Of a stretch of 64,000 nucleotides of DNA, positions 57,808-64,000 are shown in pieces. The notes under the pieces were generated by a model, which was given only the letters and a program-made list of their open reading frames with translations, did no database searches and had not been told where the DNA came from. A program made the position numbers and the translations under genes. Source of the DNA: Amycolatopsis xylanica (GTDB lineage Bacteria; Actinomycetota; Actinomycetes; Mycobacteriales; Pseudonocardiaceae); NCBI RefSeq assembly GCF_900107045.1, contig NZ_FNON01000002.1, positions 186,001 to 250,000 on the forward strand, in the 5' to 3' direction. The stretch's first letter is position 1. Each line of letters begins with the position of its first letter.

Positions 57808-58124
57808 CGGCGCACCTGCCTGCGCAGCTGCAGGATCCGGGCGCCGCCGATCAGCGCCACCAGCGCGCCGCCCGCGATCACCGAGAACAGCATCGCCACG
57901 GCCAGCGGCATGCTGCCGTCCATGCCGAAGAAGTGCACGCTGACCGTGTCGAGGTTCTGCAGGATGAAGATCAGCAGCAGGACCAGCACGACGAGCGCCA
58001 CGATCACAGCGACCCAGACCCCGCTGATCCGCCCGCTTTTCACCTTTTTGGCGTGCCGGGGCTCGGCTTCGGGGTGCCCGGGTGCCGGTTCGGGGATTTC
58101 GGCGCTGTCCTGCGCGTGAGTCAT
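57804..58124 (-). CDS. LapA-like (DUF1049) membrane protein
   Basis: A 106-residue protein: a ~35-residue Pro/Glu/His-rich cytoplasmic N-terminus, a helix (VWVAVIVALVVLVLLLIFILQN) with the LapA-like turn LQNLDTVSVHFFGMDGSMPLAVAML, a second helix and a basic end (RILQLRRQVRR). Function is unknown; relatives in other bacteria help assemble envelope lipopolysaccharide, which does not apply here. It overlaps the convergent small gene by 4 bp. Confidence 0.85.
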   Translation of the reverse strand: MTHAQDSAEIPEPAPGHPEAEPRHAKKVKSGRISGVWVAVIVALVVLVLLLIFILQNLDTVSVHFFGMDGSMPLAVAMLFSVIAGGALVALIGGARILQLRRQVRR

Positions 58125-58161
58125 GCCCCGATTGTGCGGCCATCGGGCCGTCGACGCCGGG

Positions 58162-58992
58162 TCACGACCCCCGTTTGGGTGAGCCGGACCAGGACAAGGT
58201 GACCACTTCGCGGCCGGAGGAACCGAGATCCGGCGGGTTGCCCGCGTCGATTCCCTGACCGCGCAAGGCTTCCGCGACGTCGTCGGCTGCCTCGGGCGGG
58301 AGGCAGAGCCGTCGCCGGGTCACGTCGACGAGTTCGCCGAAACGGCGGTATTCGGCCATCGCCGGTCTGCGCCAGCGGGCGACCTCGGGCTCGATGCCGA
58401 GTTCACGCAGCGCGGCGGCGGCGTCCTCGGCGGTCGGGCCGAGTGGGCGGTCGATGCCGTGGAAGTGTTTCCACAGGGCGTTGATCGAGGTCAGCGGGTG
58501 GGCATCGGCGAGCTCGACGATCACCCGCCGGCGCGCCCAGCCGGTCAGCGCTTCGGCGAACGGGCGCAGGTCCGGCACGTTGTAGAGCACGTTCGCGCAG
58601 ATCACGACGTCGGCGGGGTCGACATCGCCCGCCACCTCGGGCCAGCAGCCGTGGACGAGTTCGTGCTCGACACCCAGTGCCGTGGCACGCTGCGCGAACT
58701 CGGCGAGCAGGTCCTCGTTGGCGTCGACCGCCGTGAGGTGCGTGATGAACTCTGCGGCTGGCAGGCTGGCCGCCCCGGCGCCCGCACCGATGTCGAGCAC
58801 CGTTCCCTTGTCCTGCAAGGCCTTGTGCAGTTCCTCGTAGGAAGCGCCGACGGGCGAACCGACGTAGCGGTCCGCCCGGCGGGTGAACACCGCCTTCGGC
58901 AGCACCCAGGGTGACTCGGGTGCCGCCGCGACGATGTGCTCGGGAATGGCCCAGGCGGCGAGCTGCTCCGTCCAAGCGTCGAGTGCGGTCAT
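58162..58992 (-). CDS. Class I SAM-dependent methyltransferase
   Basis: A 276-residue protein with the Rossmann SAM site: motif I GTVLDIGAGAGAASLP, acidic end of strand 2 in LTAVDANED, and DPADVVICANVLYNVPDL as motif IV/post. An N-terminal ~70-residue part (AAPESPWVLPKAVFTRRADRYVG) likely caps the substrate site. Substrate not recognisable. It is close to, but not overlapping, the MhqD-like gene (24 bp). Confidence 0.88.
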   Translation of the reverse strand: MTALDAWTEQLAAWAIPEHIVAAAPESPWVLPKAVFTRRADRYVGSPVGASYEELHKALQDKGTVLDIGAGAGAASLPAAEFITHLTAVDANEDLLAEFAQRATALGVEHELVHGCWPEVAGDVDPADVVICANVLYNVPDLRPFAEALTGWARRRVIVELADAHPLTSINALWKHFHGIDRPLGPTAEDAAAALRELGIEPEVARWRRPAMAEYRRFGELVDVTRRRLCLPPEAADDVAEALRGQGIDAGNPPDLGSSGREVVTLSWSGSPKRGS

Positions 58993-59016
58993 GACCCGTG
59001 AGTGTCGCGGACCGCT

Positions 59017-59631
59017 CTAGCGGTCGGCAATACTCTTGATCCACTCCTTTGCCGATTCGACGCCTTCGATCGTCACCTGGTGCCCGCCGGGATGGCGGTG
59101 CTCGGTGACCTCGGCGCCGCGCTCACGCAGGGCGCGGACGAGTTCGCCGGTCGAGGTGAGCGGGGCCATCGGGTCGCGTTCGCCGTTGGACAGGAACACC
59201 CGGGTGCCGTGGAGGTCCAGCGCGGGCGGCTCGGGCACCGGTGACATCGCCGCGAAGGCGATGGCTTCCGTGAGCGCGTCCGGCCTGAGCAGGGTGACCG
59301 CCGCGGCGATGTTGGCGCCGTTGGAGAAGCCGACAGCGATCATCCTGCGCTCACCGAGCCCGTACGTTTCCCTCGCCTTGATAAGAAAATCCGCGAGCTG
59401 GTTCGCACGGAAGACGACGTCCTCGTAGTCGAAGACACCCTCGGCGAGCCGCCGGAACCAGCGCGCCGCGCCGTGCTCCGAAACCGGGCCGGCCAGCGCG
59501 AGCACGGCCGAGGCCGGGCTCAACGCCTTGGCGAGGCCGAGCAGGTCGTCCGGGCCGCCGCCGGTGCCGTGCAGTAGCACCAGCACCGGCGCGTTCTCGT
59601 CGCCCTCGAAGAACTTGTGATCGAGTGTCAT
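59017..59631 (-). CDS. Alpha/beta hydrolase, MhqD/carboxylesterase-like
   Basis: A 204-residue alpha/beta hydrolase: oxyanion-hole segment LVLLHGTGGGPDDLL, nucleophile Ser in VGFSNGANIAAAV, the Asp in SNGERDPMAPL and the His in HPGGHQV. It resembles MhqD and YfhR-type esterases. The ATG at 59631 overlaps the stop of the dioxygenase gene (ATGA). Pairing with a ring-cleaving dioxygenase and a MarR regulator matches the mhq quinone-detoxification operons. Confidence 0.9.
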   Translation of the reverse strand: MTLDHKFFEGDENAPVLVLLHGTGGGPDDLLGLAKALSPASAVLALAGPVSEHGAARWFRRLAEGVFDYEDVVFRANQLADFLIKARETYGLGERRMIAVGFSNGANIAAAVTLLRPDALTEAIAFAAMSPVPEPPALDLHGTRVFLSNGERDPMAPLTSTGELVRALRERGAEVTEHRHPGGHQVTIEGVESAKEWIKSIADR

Positions 59632-60593
59632 GCCCGCTCCGGGTTGTTCTCGCTGGGGAGATTGAGCTTCGGCAGCATGGCCTCGATCTCGGCGCGGTTC
59701 GGCTCCAGCCACGGCGGGAGCTTCAGCGCGCGGCCGAGCTCGAGCAGCGGCTCGTCGATCGCGAAACCGGGTTCGTCGGTGGCCACCTCGAGCAGCGTGC
59801 CGCCCGGCTCACGGAAGTAGATCGAGCGGAAGTACTGACGGTCCAAAATGGACGTCACATGCACGCCCTTGTCGGCGAGTTCCTCGCGCCACTCGACCTG
59901 GGTCTGCTCGTCCGGCGCGCGCCACGCGACGTGGTGCACGGTGCCGGCGGCGACCAGCCCGCGCGGGGCCTCGGGCGTCACGAGCACGTCGACCAGCGCG
60001 CCAGGGCCGCCTTCACCGGCGGCGAACCGCAGCCGGTTGCTGTCCTGGTTGGCGAAGCTGAGGCCGAGCCCGTCGGTGAGCATGCCCGCCGTCGCGTCCT
60101 CTTTGGACACCGACAGGGTGACCGAGTGCAGGCCGCGGATGGCGTGCTCGGCGGGCACCAGCTTGGTGTCCCACGGGTCACGCGGGTCGCCCTGCGGGTG
60201 CGCGACGAGCGCGAGTTCGAGGCCGTCCGGGTCGCGGAAGGTGAGCACGTCCTCCTCGTCGGCGTTGCGGATCTGGCCCGCCTCGACGCCGCTCGCCGCC
60301 AAATGCTGCTTCCACCAGCCGATGGAGGCCTCGGGCACGGAGAACGAGGTCGTGGTCGCCTGACCGGTGCCGTGGCGGCCGCGCGGCGCGTCCTTCCACG
60401 GGAAGAAGGTCATCAGCGAGCCGGGCTTGCCGGACTGGTCACCGTAGTAGAGGTGGTACGTGCCGGGGTCGTCGAAGTTGACGGTGGTCTTCACCAGCCG
60501 CAGGCCGAGCGTGCGCAGATAGAAGTCCGCGTTGCGCTGCGGGTCGCCACCGATCGCGGTGACGTGGTGGAGGCCGGAAGTTTTGATCGACAT
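59628..60593 (-). CDS. Ring-cleaving dioxygenase, MhqO/VOC type
   Basis: A 321-residue protein with two vicinal-oxygen-chelate modules: GLHHVTAIGGDPQRNADFYLRTLGLRLVKTTVNFDDP and a second LHSVTLSV…MLTDGLG…HHVAWRAPDE, then RSIYFREPGGTLLEVATDEPGF with the metal Glu. Such enzymes open hydroquinone or catechol rings. It is first in an operon with an MhqD-like hydrolase and divergent from a MarR gene with a palindrome between them. Confidence 0.93.
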   Translation of the reverse strand: MSIKTSGLHHVTAIGGDPQRNADFYLRTLGLRLVKTTVNFDDPGTYHLYYGDQSGKPGSLMTFFPWKDAPRGRHGTGQATTTSFSVPEASIGWWKQHLAASGVEAGQIRNADEEDVLTFRDPDGLELALVAHPQGDPRDPWDTKLVPAEHAIRGLHSVTLSVSKEDATAGMLTDGLGLSFANQDSNRLRFAAGEGGPGALVDVLVTPEAPRGLVAAGTVHHVAWRAPDEQTQVEWREELADKGVHVTSILDRQYFRSIYFREPGGTLLEVATDEPGFAIDEPLLELGRALKLPPWLEPNRAEIEAMLPKLNLPSENNPERA

Positions 60594-60636
60594 CGCTGTC
60601 TCCTCGTGGTCGCTTCATCAAGCTAACCCCATAACC

Positions 60637-60650
60637 TCTTGCGCGCAAGA
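60637..60650. promoter_or_regulatory. Candidate MarR operator
   Basis: TCTTGCGCGCAAGA is a perfect 14-bp palindrome in the divergent gap, 27 bp before the MarR GTG and 43 bp before the dioxygenase ATG. It probably overlaps one of the two promoters. MarR dimers commonly bind such sites. Confidence 0.65.
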
Positions 60651-60677
60651 TATATTCCGGTGAGATATGCTGGCGCG

Positions 60678-61130
60678 GTGCCGAGCAAACCCGAAGACGA
60701 CGAGATCGTCAGCTGGTGGGGCCTGGTCATCGAGGGTTACCTCGCCACCCAGGACAAACTGATGAGCGAGATCGCCGAGCGCTTCGGCCTCGCGCCCGCG
60801 ACGTTCGACATCCTGCTCCGGCTGATCCGCACGTCGGAGCATCGGATGCCGATGACGCAGCTCGCGCGGGAGGCGGCGCTGTCGAGCGGCGGGTTCACGA
60901 AGGTCGCCGACCGGATGGTCGCCGCGGATCTCATCTGCCGCGTCCCGAGCCCCGACGACCGGCGTGTCACGTTCGCCGAGCTCACCACCCACGGCACCGA
61001 GGTCGCGGAAAAGGCCCGCGAGGCGTGCGCCGAGATCCTGCGCCGGATCGTGCTCGCCCCGCTCGGCCCGTCCGCGTCGACCGCGCTGGCCGACGCGATG
61101 CGCGCGCTGCGCGCCGCCAACTCGGAGTGA
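60678..61130 (+). CDS. MarR-family regulator (MhqR-like position)
   Basis: A 150-residue winged-helix protein: FGLAPATFDILLRLIRTSEHRMPMTQLAREAALSSGGFTKVADRMVAADLI is the DNA-binding part and PSPDDRRVTFAELT the wing. The start is the GTG at 60678. It is divergent from the dioxygenase-hydrolase operon and likely represses it until a quinone-like compound binds. No obvious redox Cys besides two in the DNA-binding/C-terminal helices (LICRV, REACAE). Confidence 0.92.
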   Translation: MPSKPEDDEIVSWWGLVIEGYLATQDKLMSEIAERFGLAPATFDILLRLIRTSEHRMPMTQLAREAALSSGGFTKVADRMVAADLICRVPSPDDRRVTFAELTTHGTEVAEKAREACAEILRRIVLAPLGPSASTALADAMRALRAANSE

Positions 61131-61187
61131 AAAACCAGGGTCCATAGACCCCTTGGTCGCGTGCACCGGTAAGCGGAACATGGCCGC

Positions 61188-61568
61188 ATGCTCACCGAAT
61201 CGACCATCACGACCATGCTCCCCGTCGCCGACGCCGAGCGCGCCGCCCGCTTCTACGCCGACGCACTTGGCCTGCGCCGGATGGGTGCGGGCGACGACGG
61301 CACCGTGTACTTCGAAGCCGGGGCGGGCTCGATCGGTCTCCGTCCGATGCCGGCCGGAGCGCAGAGCGAGAACACCGCACTCAGCTTCGAGGTCGGCGAC
61401 CTCGAAGGCGAGATCTCCGCGCTGGAACAACGCGGCGTGCACTTCCAGGACTTCGAAATGGAGGGCTTGAAGACCGTCAACCACATCGCCGAACTCGGCA
61501 AGGAACGCGCGGCCTGGTTCGCCGACTCAGAGGGCAACGTCCTCTGCCTGCACCAGCTCATCACCTGA
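61188..61568 (+). CDS. VOC-family (glyoxalase-like) protein
   Basis: A 126-residue single VOC protein: TTMLPVADAERAARFYADALGLRRM, VYFEAGAGSIGLRPMP, ALSFEVGDLEGEISALEQRGVHF and AAWFADSEGNVLCLHQL. It resembles dioxygenase- or resistance-type members. Follows the MarR gene by 57 bp on the same strand. Confidence 0.88.
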   Translation: MLTESTITTMLPVADAERAARFYADALGLRRMGAGDDGTVYFEAGAGSIGLRPMPAGAQSENTALSFEVGDLEGEISALEQRGVHFQDFEMEGLKTVNHIAELGKERAAWFADSEGNVLCLHQLIT

Positions 61569-61572
61569 ACCA

Positions 61573-61618
61573 GGGGCTCAGCGGGCTCTTTCGTCGGGGA
61601 GGGAGCCCGCTGAACCCC
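61573..61618 (+). terminator. Hairpin terminator after the VOC gene
   Basis: GGGGCTCAGCGGGCTC (61573-61588) pairs with GAGCCCGCTGAACCCC (61603-61618) with one mismatch. It starts 4 bp after the stop. The following stretch to 61786 has GGGTTGT-type direct repeats but no gene. Confidence 0.65.
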
Positions 61619-61786
61619 GCCTACTTTCTACCCTCTCTGACCAGGCGTTTTCCGGGTTACCCACAGTCTTGGGTCCCTGTGGACAACCCCGGGTTTCGCC
61701 GGGTTGTGTCGGTGGGGGCCGGTAGACTGGTGCAGGGCGGAGCCCCCAGGGACGGGCGGGGGGTTGGTTAGGTACCGGGGGCGGTT

Positions 61787-62644
61787 TCAGACGGCCAGGC
61801 CGGGGAAGAGTTTGGCCGCGTTGCCCGCGAGGATCGCGCGGAGCACGCCGTTGGGCAGGCCCAGTTTGGCGAGGGCGCGGACGTTGCGGTTGGCTCCGGG
61901 GACGCCTGGCCAGTCGGTGCCGAAGACGAACTTTTCCGCCAGGCGCTGGAAATCGAAGCGGGCGTAGTAGTCCGGGAGCTTCTTCGGGGGCAGACCGGCC
62001 AGATCGAGCCAGACGTTCTCCTTGGACAGGGCCAGAAATCCCGCCGTGTCGTACCACCAGCCTCGGCCGCCGTGCGCGAGCACGAACTGGACCTCGGGAA
62101 AGTCCTCGATGACGTCGGTCAGCAGCGCCGGGTCGCCGAAGCTGGACCGCGAGCCGGGGAACGTGCTCGTTCCGGAATGCAGGATGACCGGCACCCCGCG
62201 CGCCGCGCAGACCTCGTACGCGCGGTAGAGCTCCTTGTCCGCAGGCGAGAACGCACCGTGCACCGGATGGATCTTCAGCGCGACCGCGCCGAGGTCGAGT
62301 TGCCACTCGACGGCGCTGGCGACGGGGTGGTGCAGGTGCGGGTTGACATTCGCCACCAGGCGGAAGCGTGCGGGGTTGAACTCGACCAGCGGCAGGTTGT
62401 CCTCGAACGGCTGGATCCCGGTCGCGCGTGGGCTGTACTCGCAGAACAGCAGCGCCCGGTCGACACCTTCGGCCTCGAAGAGCGCGTCGAGCTTGGCGGG
62501 CACCGGCACGCCGTCGTCGTCATAGACCGACCGCCACGGATGCGGTCCCGAGTACCGCTCGGCCCACTCGAGCCACGCGGGCTTCAAGGTCGAGAGCCTG
62601 GGCACATGGACGTGTGCGTCGACGACGACGTGCCCTTCGATCAT
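61787..62644 (-). CDS. Amidohydrolase (TIM-barrel, ACMSD-like)
   Basis: A 285-residue metal-dependent hydrolase or decarboxylase of the amidohydrolase_2 family: VVDAHVHVPRLS (metal His pair), VALKIHPVHGAF, VPVILHSGTS, FVLAHGGRGW and FGTDWPG with the catalytic Asp. Substrates in the family are aromatic or lactone acids. Its ATG overlaps the stop of the CoA-ligase gene by 4 bp (ATGA), so both work in one pathway, probably aromatic acid breakdown. Confidence 0.88.
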   Translation of the reverse strand: MIEGHVVVDAHVHVPRLSTLKPAWLEWAERYSGPHPWRSVYDDDGVPVPAKLDALFEAEGVDRALLFCEYSPRATGIQPFEDNLPLVEFNPARFRLVANVNPHLHHPVASAVEWQLDLGAVALKIHPVHGAFSPADKELYRAYEVCAARGVPVILHSGTSTFPGSRSSFGDPALLTDVIEDFPEVQFVLAHGGRGWWYDTAGFLALSKENVWLDLAGLPPKKLPDYYARFDFQRLAEKFVFGTDWPGVPGANRNVRALAKLGLPNGVLRAILAGNAAKLFPGLAV

Positions 62645-64000
62645 GAGCGGGGAGCCACCACGCGCAGCGAGTCGCGGACCATCTCCCGGATGATGTTGCG
62701 CCGGATCTTGCCGGTCGCCGTCTTCGGCAGCTCGGCCAGTTCGATCACCCCGCGCGGGCGTTTGAACGAGGCGAGCCCGGACCGGCAGAACTCGATCAGC
62801 TCCTCGGCGTCGATCGCCCGGGCCGAGACCCCGACCACGCAGGCCACGGGTTTGTCGATGCCGTCGGCGTCCGGCACCGCGACCACCGCGGCCTCGGCGA
62901 CCGACGGGTGCTCGAGCAGCCGCTCCTCGACCTCGGCTGGCGAGACCCAGATGCCACCCGACTTCAGCATGTCGTTGAACCGGCCCAGACAGCTGTAGGT
63001 GCCGTCTTCGTTGCGCAGGTAGCTGTCACCGGTGCGCAGCCACTCGCCGGAGAACACCTGCTTGGTCGTCTCGTACCGCGCCCAGTAGCCGGTCGCGATC
63101 GACGGCCCGGAGACGTACAGCTCACCCGGCTGCCCCGGCGCCTCGACGACGGCGCCCGCCTCGTCCCGGATCTGCACGCGATAACCCGGCACCGGAACAC
63201 CCGTGCTCCCAGCCCGCACCTGGCCCGGCTGGTTGCTCAAAAAGATGTGCAGCGCCTCGGTCGACCCGATGCCGTCCAGGATCTCGACCCCGAACCGATC
63301 CTTGAACCGTTTGAGCAGCACCGGCGGCAACGGCTCGCCCGCCGAGACGGCCAGTCTCACGGACGCGAAGGTGTCGGCCGGGATATCGCTGTTGAGCAGG
63401 AGCGCGTAGAACGTCGGAACCCCGAAGAACAGCGACGGCCGGTCCGTGCGCACGCGCGCCGCGATCAGCGCGGGCGTCGGGCGCTGCGGCTCCAGCAACG
63501 TCGTCGCGCCGACCGAGAGAGGGAAGAACGCCGAATTCCCCAGCCCGTAGGCGAAGAAGAGCTTCGGAACGGACAGGAAGCGGTCGTCCTCCGACGCGGC
63601 CAGCACGTGCCGCGCGTAGGTCTCGCAGACCGCGCGGATGCTGCCGTGCCGGTGCATCGCGCCCTTCGGCTGCCCGGTGGTGCCCGAGGTGTACAGCCAC
63701 AACGCCGGCGAGTCTTCCCAGGTCTGATACGGCGTGAACCCAGGAGCTTCCACAGTGGACAGACCGGTCCAGCAGTGCGTGGTGACCCGTGCGGGCAACT
63801 CGGTCGCCTTGCCGCGGTCGAGCACCACATCGGTGACCTCGGGAGCCAGCTCGACCGCGCGTGCCGCCTGTCCGGCGAACTCCCCCGAAACGCAGAGCAC
63901 GCGGGCCCGCGAGTCGGTCAGCACCTTGCCGAGCTCGAGCCCGGTGACCATGGTCGACACCGGGACCGGCACCGCGCCCAGGTACATCGCGCCGAGTATC
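62641..64000 (-). CDS. Benzoate-CoA-ligase-like AMP-forming acyl-CoA synthetase, partial
   Basis: Continues past the window end (the 5' part is missing; the frame reads ILGAMYLGAVPVPVSTMV at the edge). Seen are the ATP loop LYTSGTTGQPKGAMHRH, the acyl-site KLFFAYGLGNSAFFPLSVGA typical of benzoate-CoA ligases, GIGSTEALHIFLSN, WLRTGD, the GRFNDMLKSGG hinge and the C-terminal catalytic Lys in PKTATGKIRR. It activates an aromatic or similar acid with CoA. Coupled to the downstream amidohydrolase. Confidence 0.92.
   Translation of the reverse strand, partial: ILGAMYLGAVPVPVSTMVTGLELGKVLTDSRARVLCVSGEFAGQAARAVELAPEVTDVVLDRGKATELPARVTTHCWTGLSTVEAPGFTPYQTWEDSPALWLYTSGTTGQPKGAMHRHGSIRAVCETYARHVLAASEDDRFLSVPKLFFAYGLGNSAFFPLSVGATTLLEPQRPTPALIAARVRTDRPSLFFGVPTFYALLLNSDIPADTFASVRLAVSAGEPLPPVLLKRFKDRFGVEILDGIGSTEALHIFLSNQPGQVRAGSTGVPVPGYRVQIRDEAGAVVEAPGQPGELYVSGPSIATGYWARYETTKQVFSGEWLRTGDSYLRNEDGTYSCLGRFNDMLKSGGIWVSPAEVEERLLEHPSVAEAAVVAVPDADGIDKPVACVVGVSARAIDAEELIEFCRSGLASFKRPRGVIELAELPKTATGKIRRNIIREMVRDSLRVVAPRS

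Noticed and set aside
61620..61786. tRNA or small RNA gene in the gap before the amidohydrolase
   Set aside because: The CCCTGTGG/GGGTTGT motifs do not give a cloverleaf or a convincing promoter-terminator pair.

Overview
The window is GC-rich actinobacterial chromosome, with tightly packed genes, many ATGA, GTGA and TGATG overlaps, and GTG or TTG starts. The order thiE–thiOSG … thiC–thiD … def–DUF3263–LytR_C … ATPase–pssA–psd … moeA … groEL2 parallels the Mycobacterium tuberculosis Rv0414c–Rv0440 segment. Together with ectABCD, a DasR/dre N-acetylglucosamine locus and a large AfsR/SARP-type regulator, this points to a Pseudonocardiaceae-like organism, perhaps Amycolatopsis. The genus is an inference. 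I see no rRNA, tRNA, CRISPR array, insertion sequence or phage.

Layout. 1-2.3 kb: end of a PspC gene and groEL2 behind two CIRCE operators. 2.3-6.7 kb: a coupled operon of a membrane Ser/Thr kinase and two tandem AbiEii-type nucleotidyltransferase paralogues. 6.7-11.9 kb: cold-shock protein, two AIM24 proteins, moeA, an ArsR-MFS pair and small proteins. 12-17.8 kb: psd-pssA phospholipid genes, a Cdc48-like double AAA ATPase, a LytR_C protein, a DUF3263 protein and peptide deformylase. 17.8-22 kb: unusual repeats, a secreted GH15 glucoamylase, an HtrA-like protease and a Uma2 protein. 22-32.7 kb: thiamine synthesis (thiC-thiD, thiOSG, thiE, a second thiD) with two TPP riboswitches, interleaved with a HxlR/oxidoreductase pair, a secreted PI-PLC-like enzyme, a voltage-gated cation channel, a SnoaL protein and a MarR regulator.

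32.7-44.2 kb: a Pro/Ser/Thr-tailed membrane protein, a threonine dehydratase, a DasR-MFS operon divergent across a dre box from an SIS isomerase/deaminase and a GlcNAc kinase, a DUF3159 protein, an SGNH hydrolase, a BON-OmpA (ArfA-like) protein with partners, a coupled pair of a DUF6932-like protein and an unknown protein, and a DUF4190/MmpS-like protein. 44.4-50.8 kb: an AfsR-like regulator and ectABCD, with a long RNA-type hairpin between ectC and ectD. 51-56 kb: patatin, DUF445 and Abi-alpha proteins. 56-64 kb: a DinB/MPI-like protein, TetR and LapA proteins, a methyltransferase, an MhqO/MhqD-like operon with divergent MarR, a VOC protein, and an amidohydrolase coupled to a benzoate-CoA-ligase-like gene cut by the window end.

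Themes. Two dispersed families of near-perfect intergenic palindromes sit mostly at convergent gene ends and probably act as bidirectional terminators. Regulation is unusually readable: two CIRCE, two TPP riboswitches whose Shine-Dalgarno lies inside the aptamer, a dre box, and candidate ArsR, HxlR and MarR operators. The best candidates for undescribed biology are the kinase plus tandem nucleotidyltransferase operon and the ectC-ectD hairpin. The DUF6932-like pair and the patatin/DUF445/Abi-alpha cluster come next.
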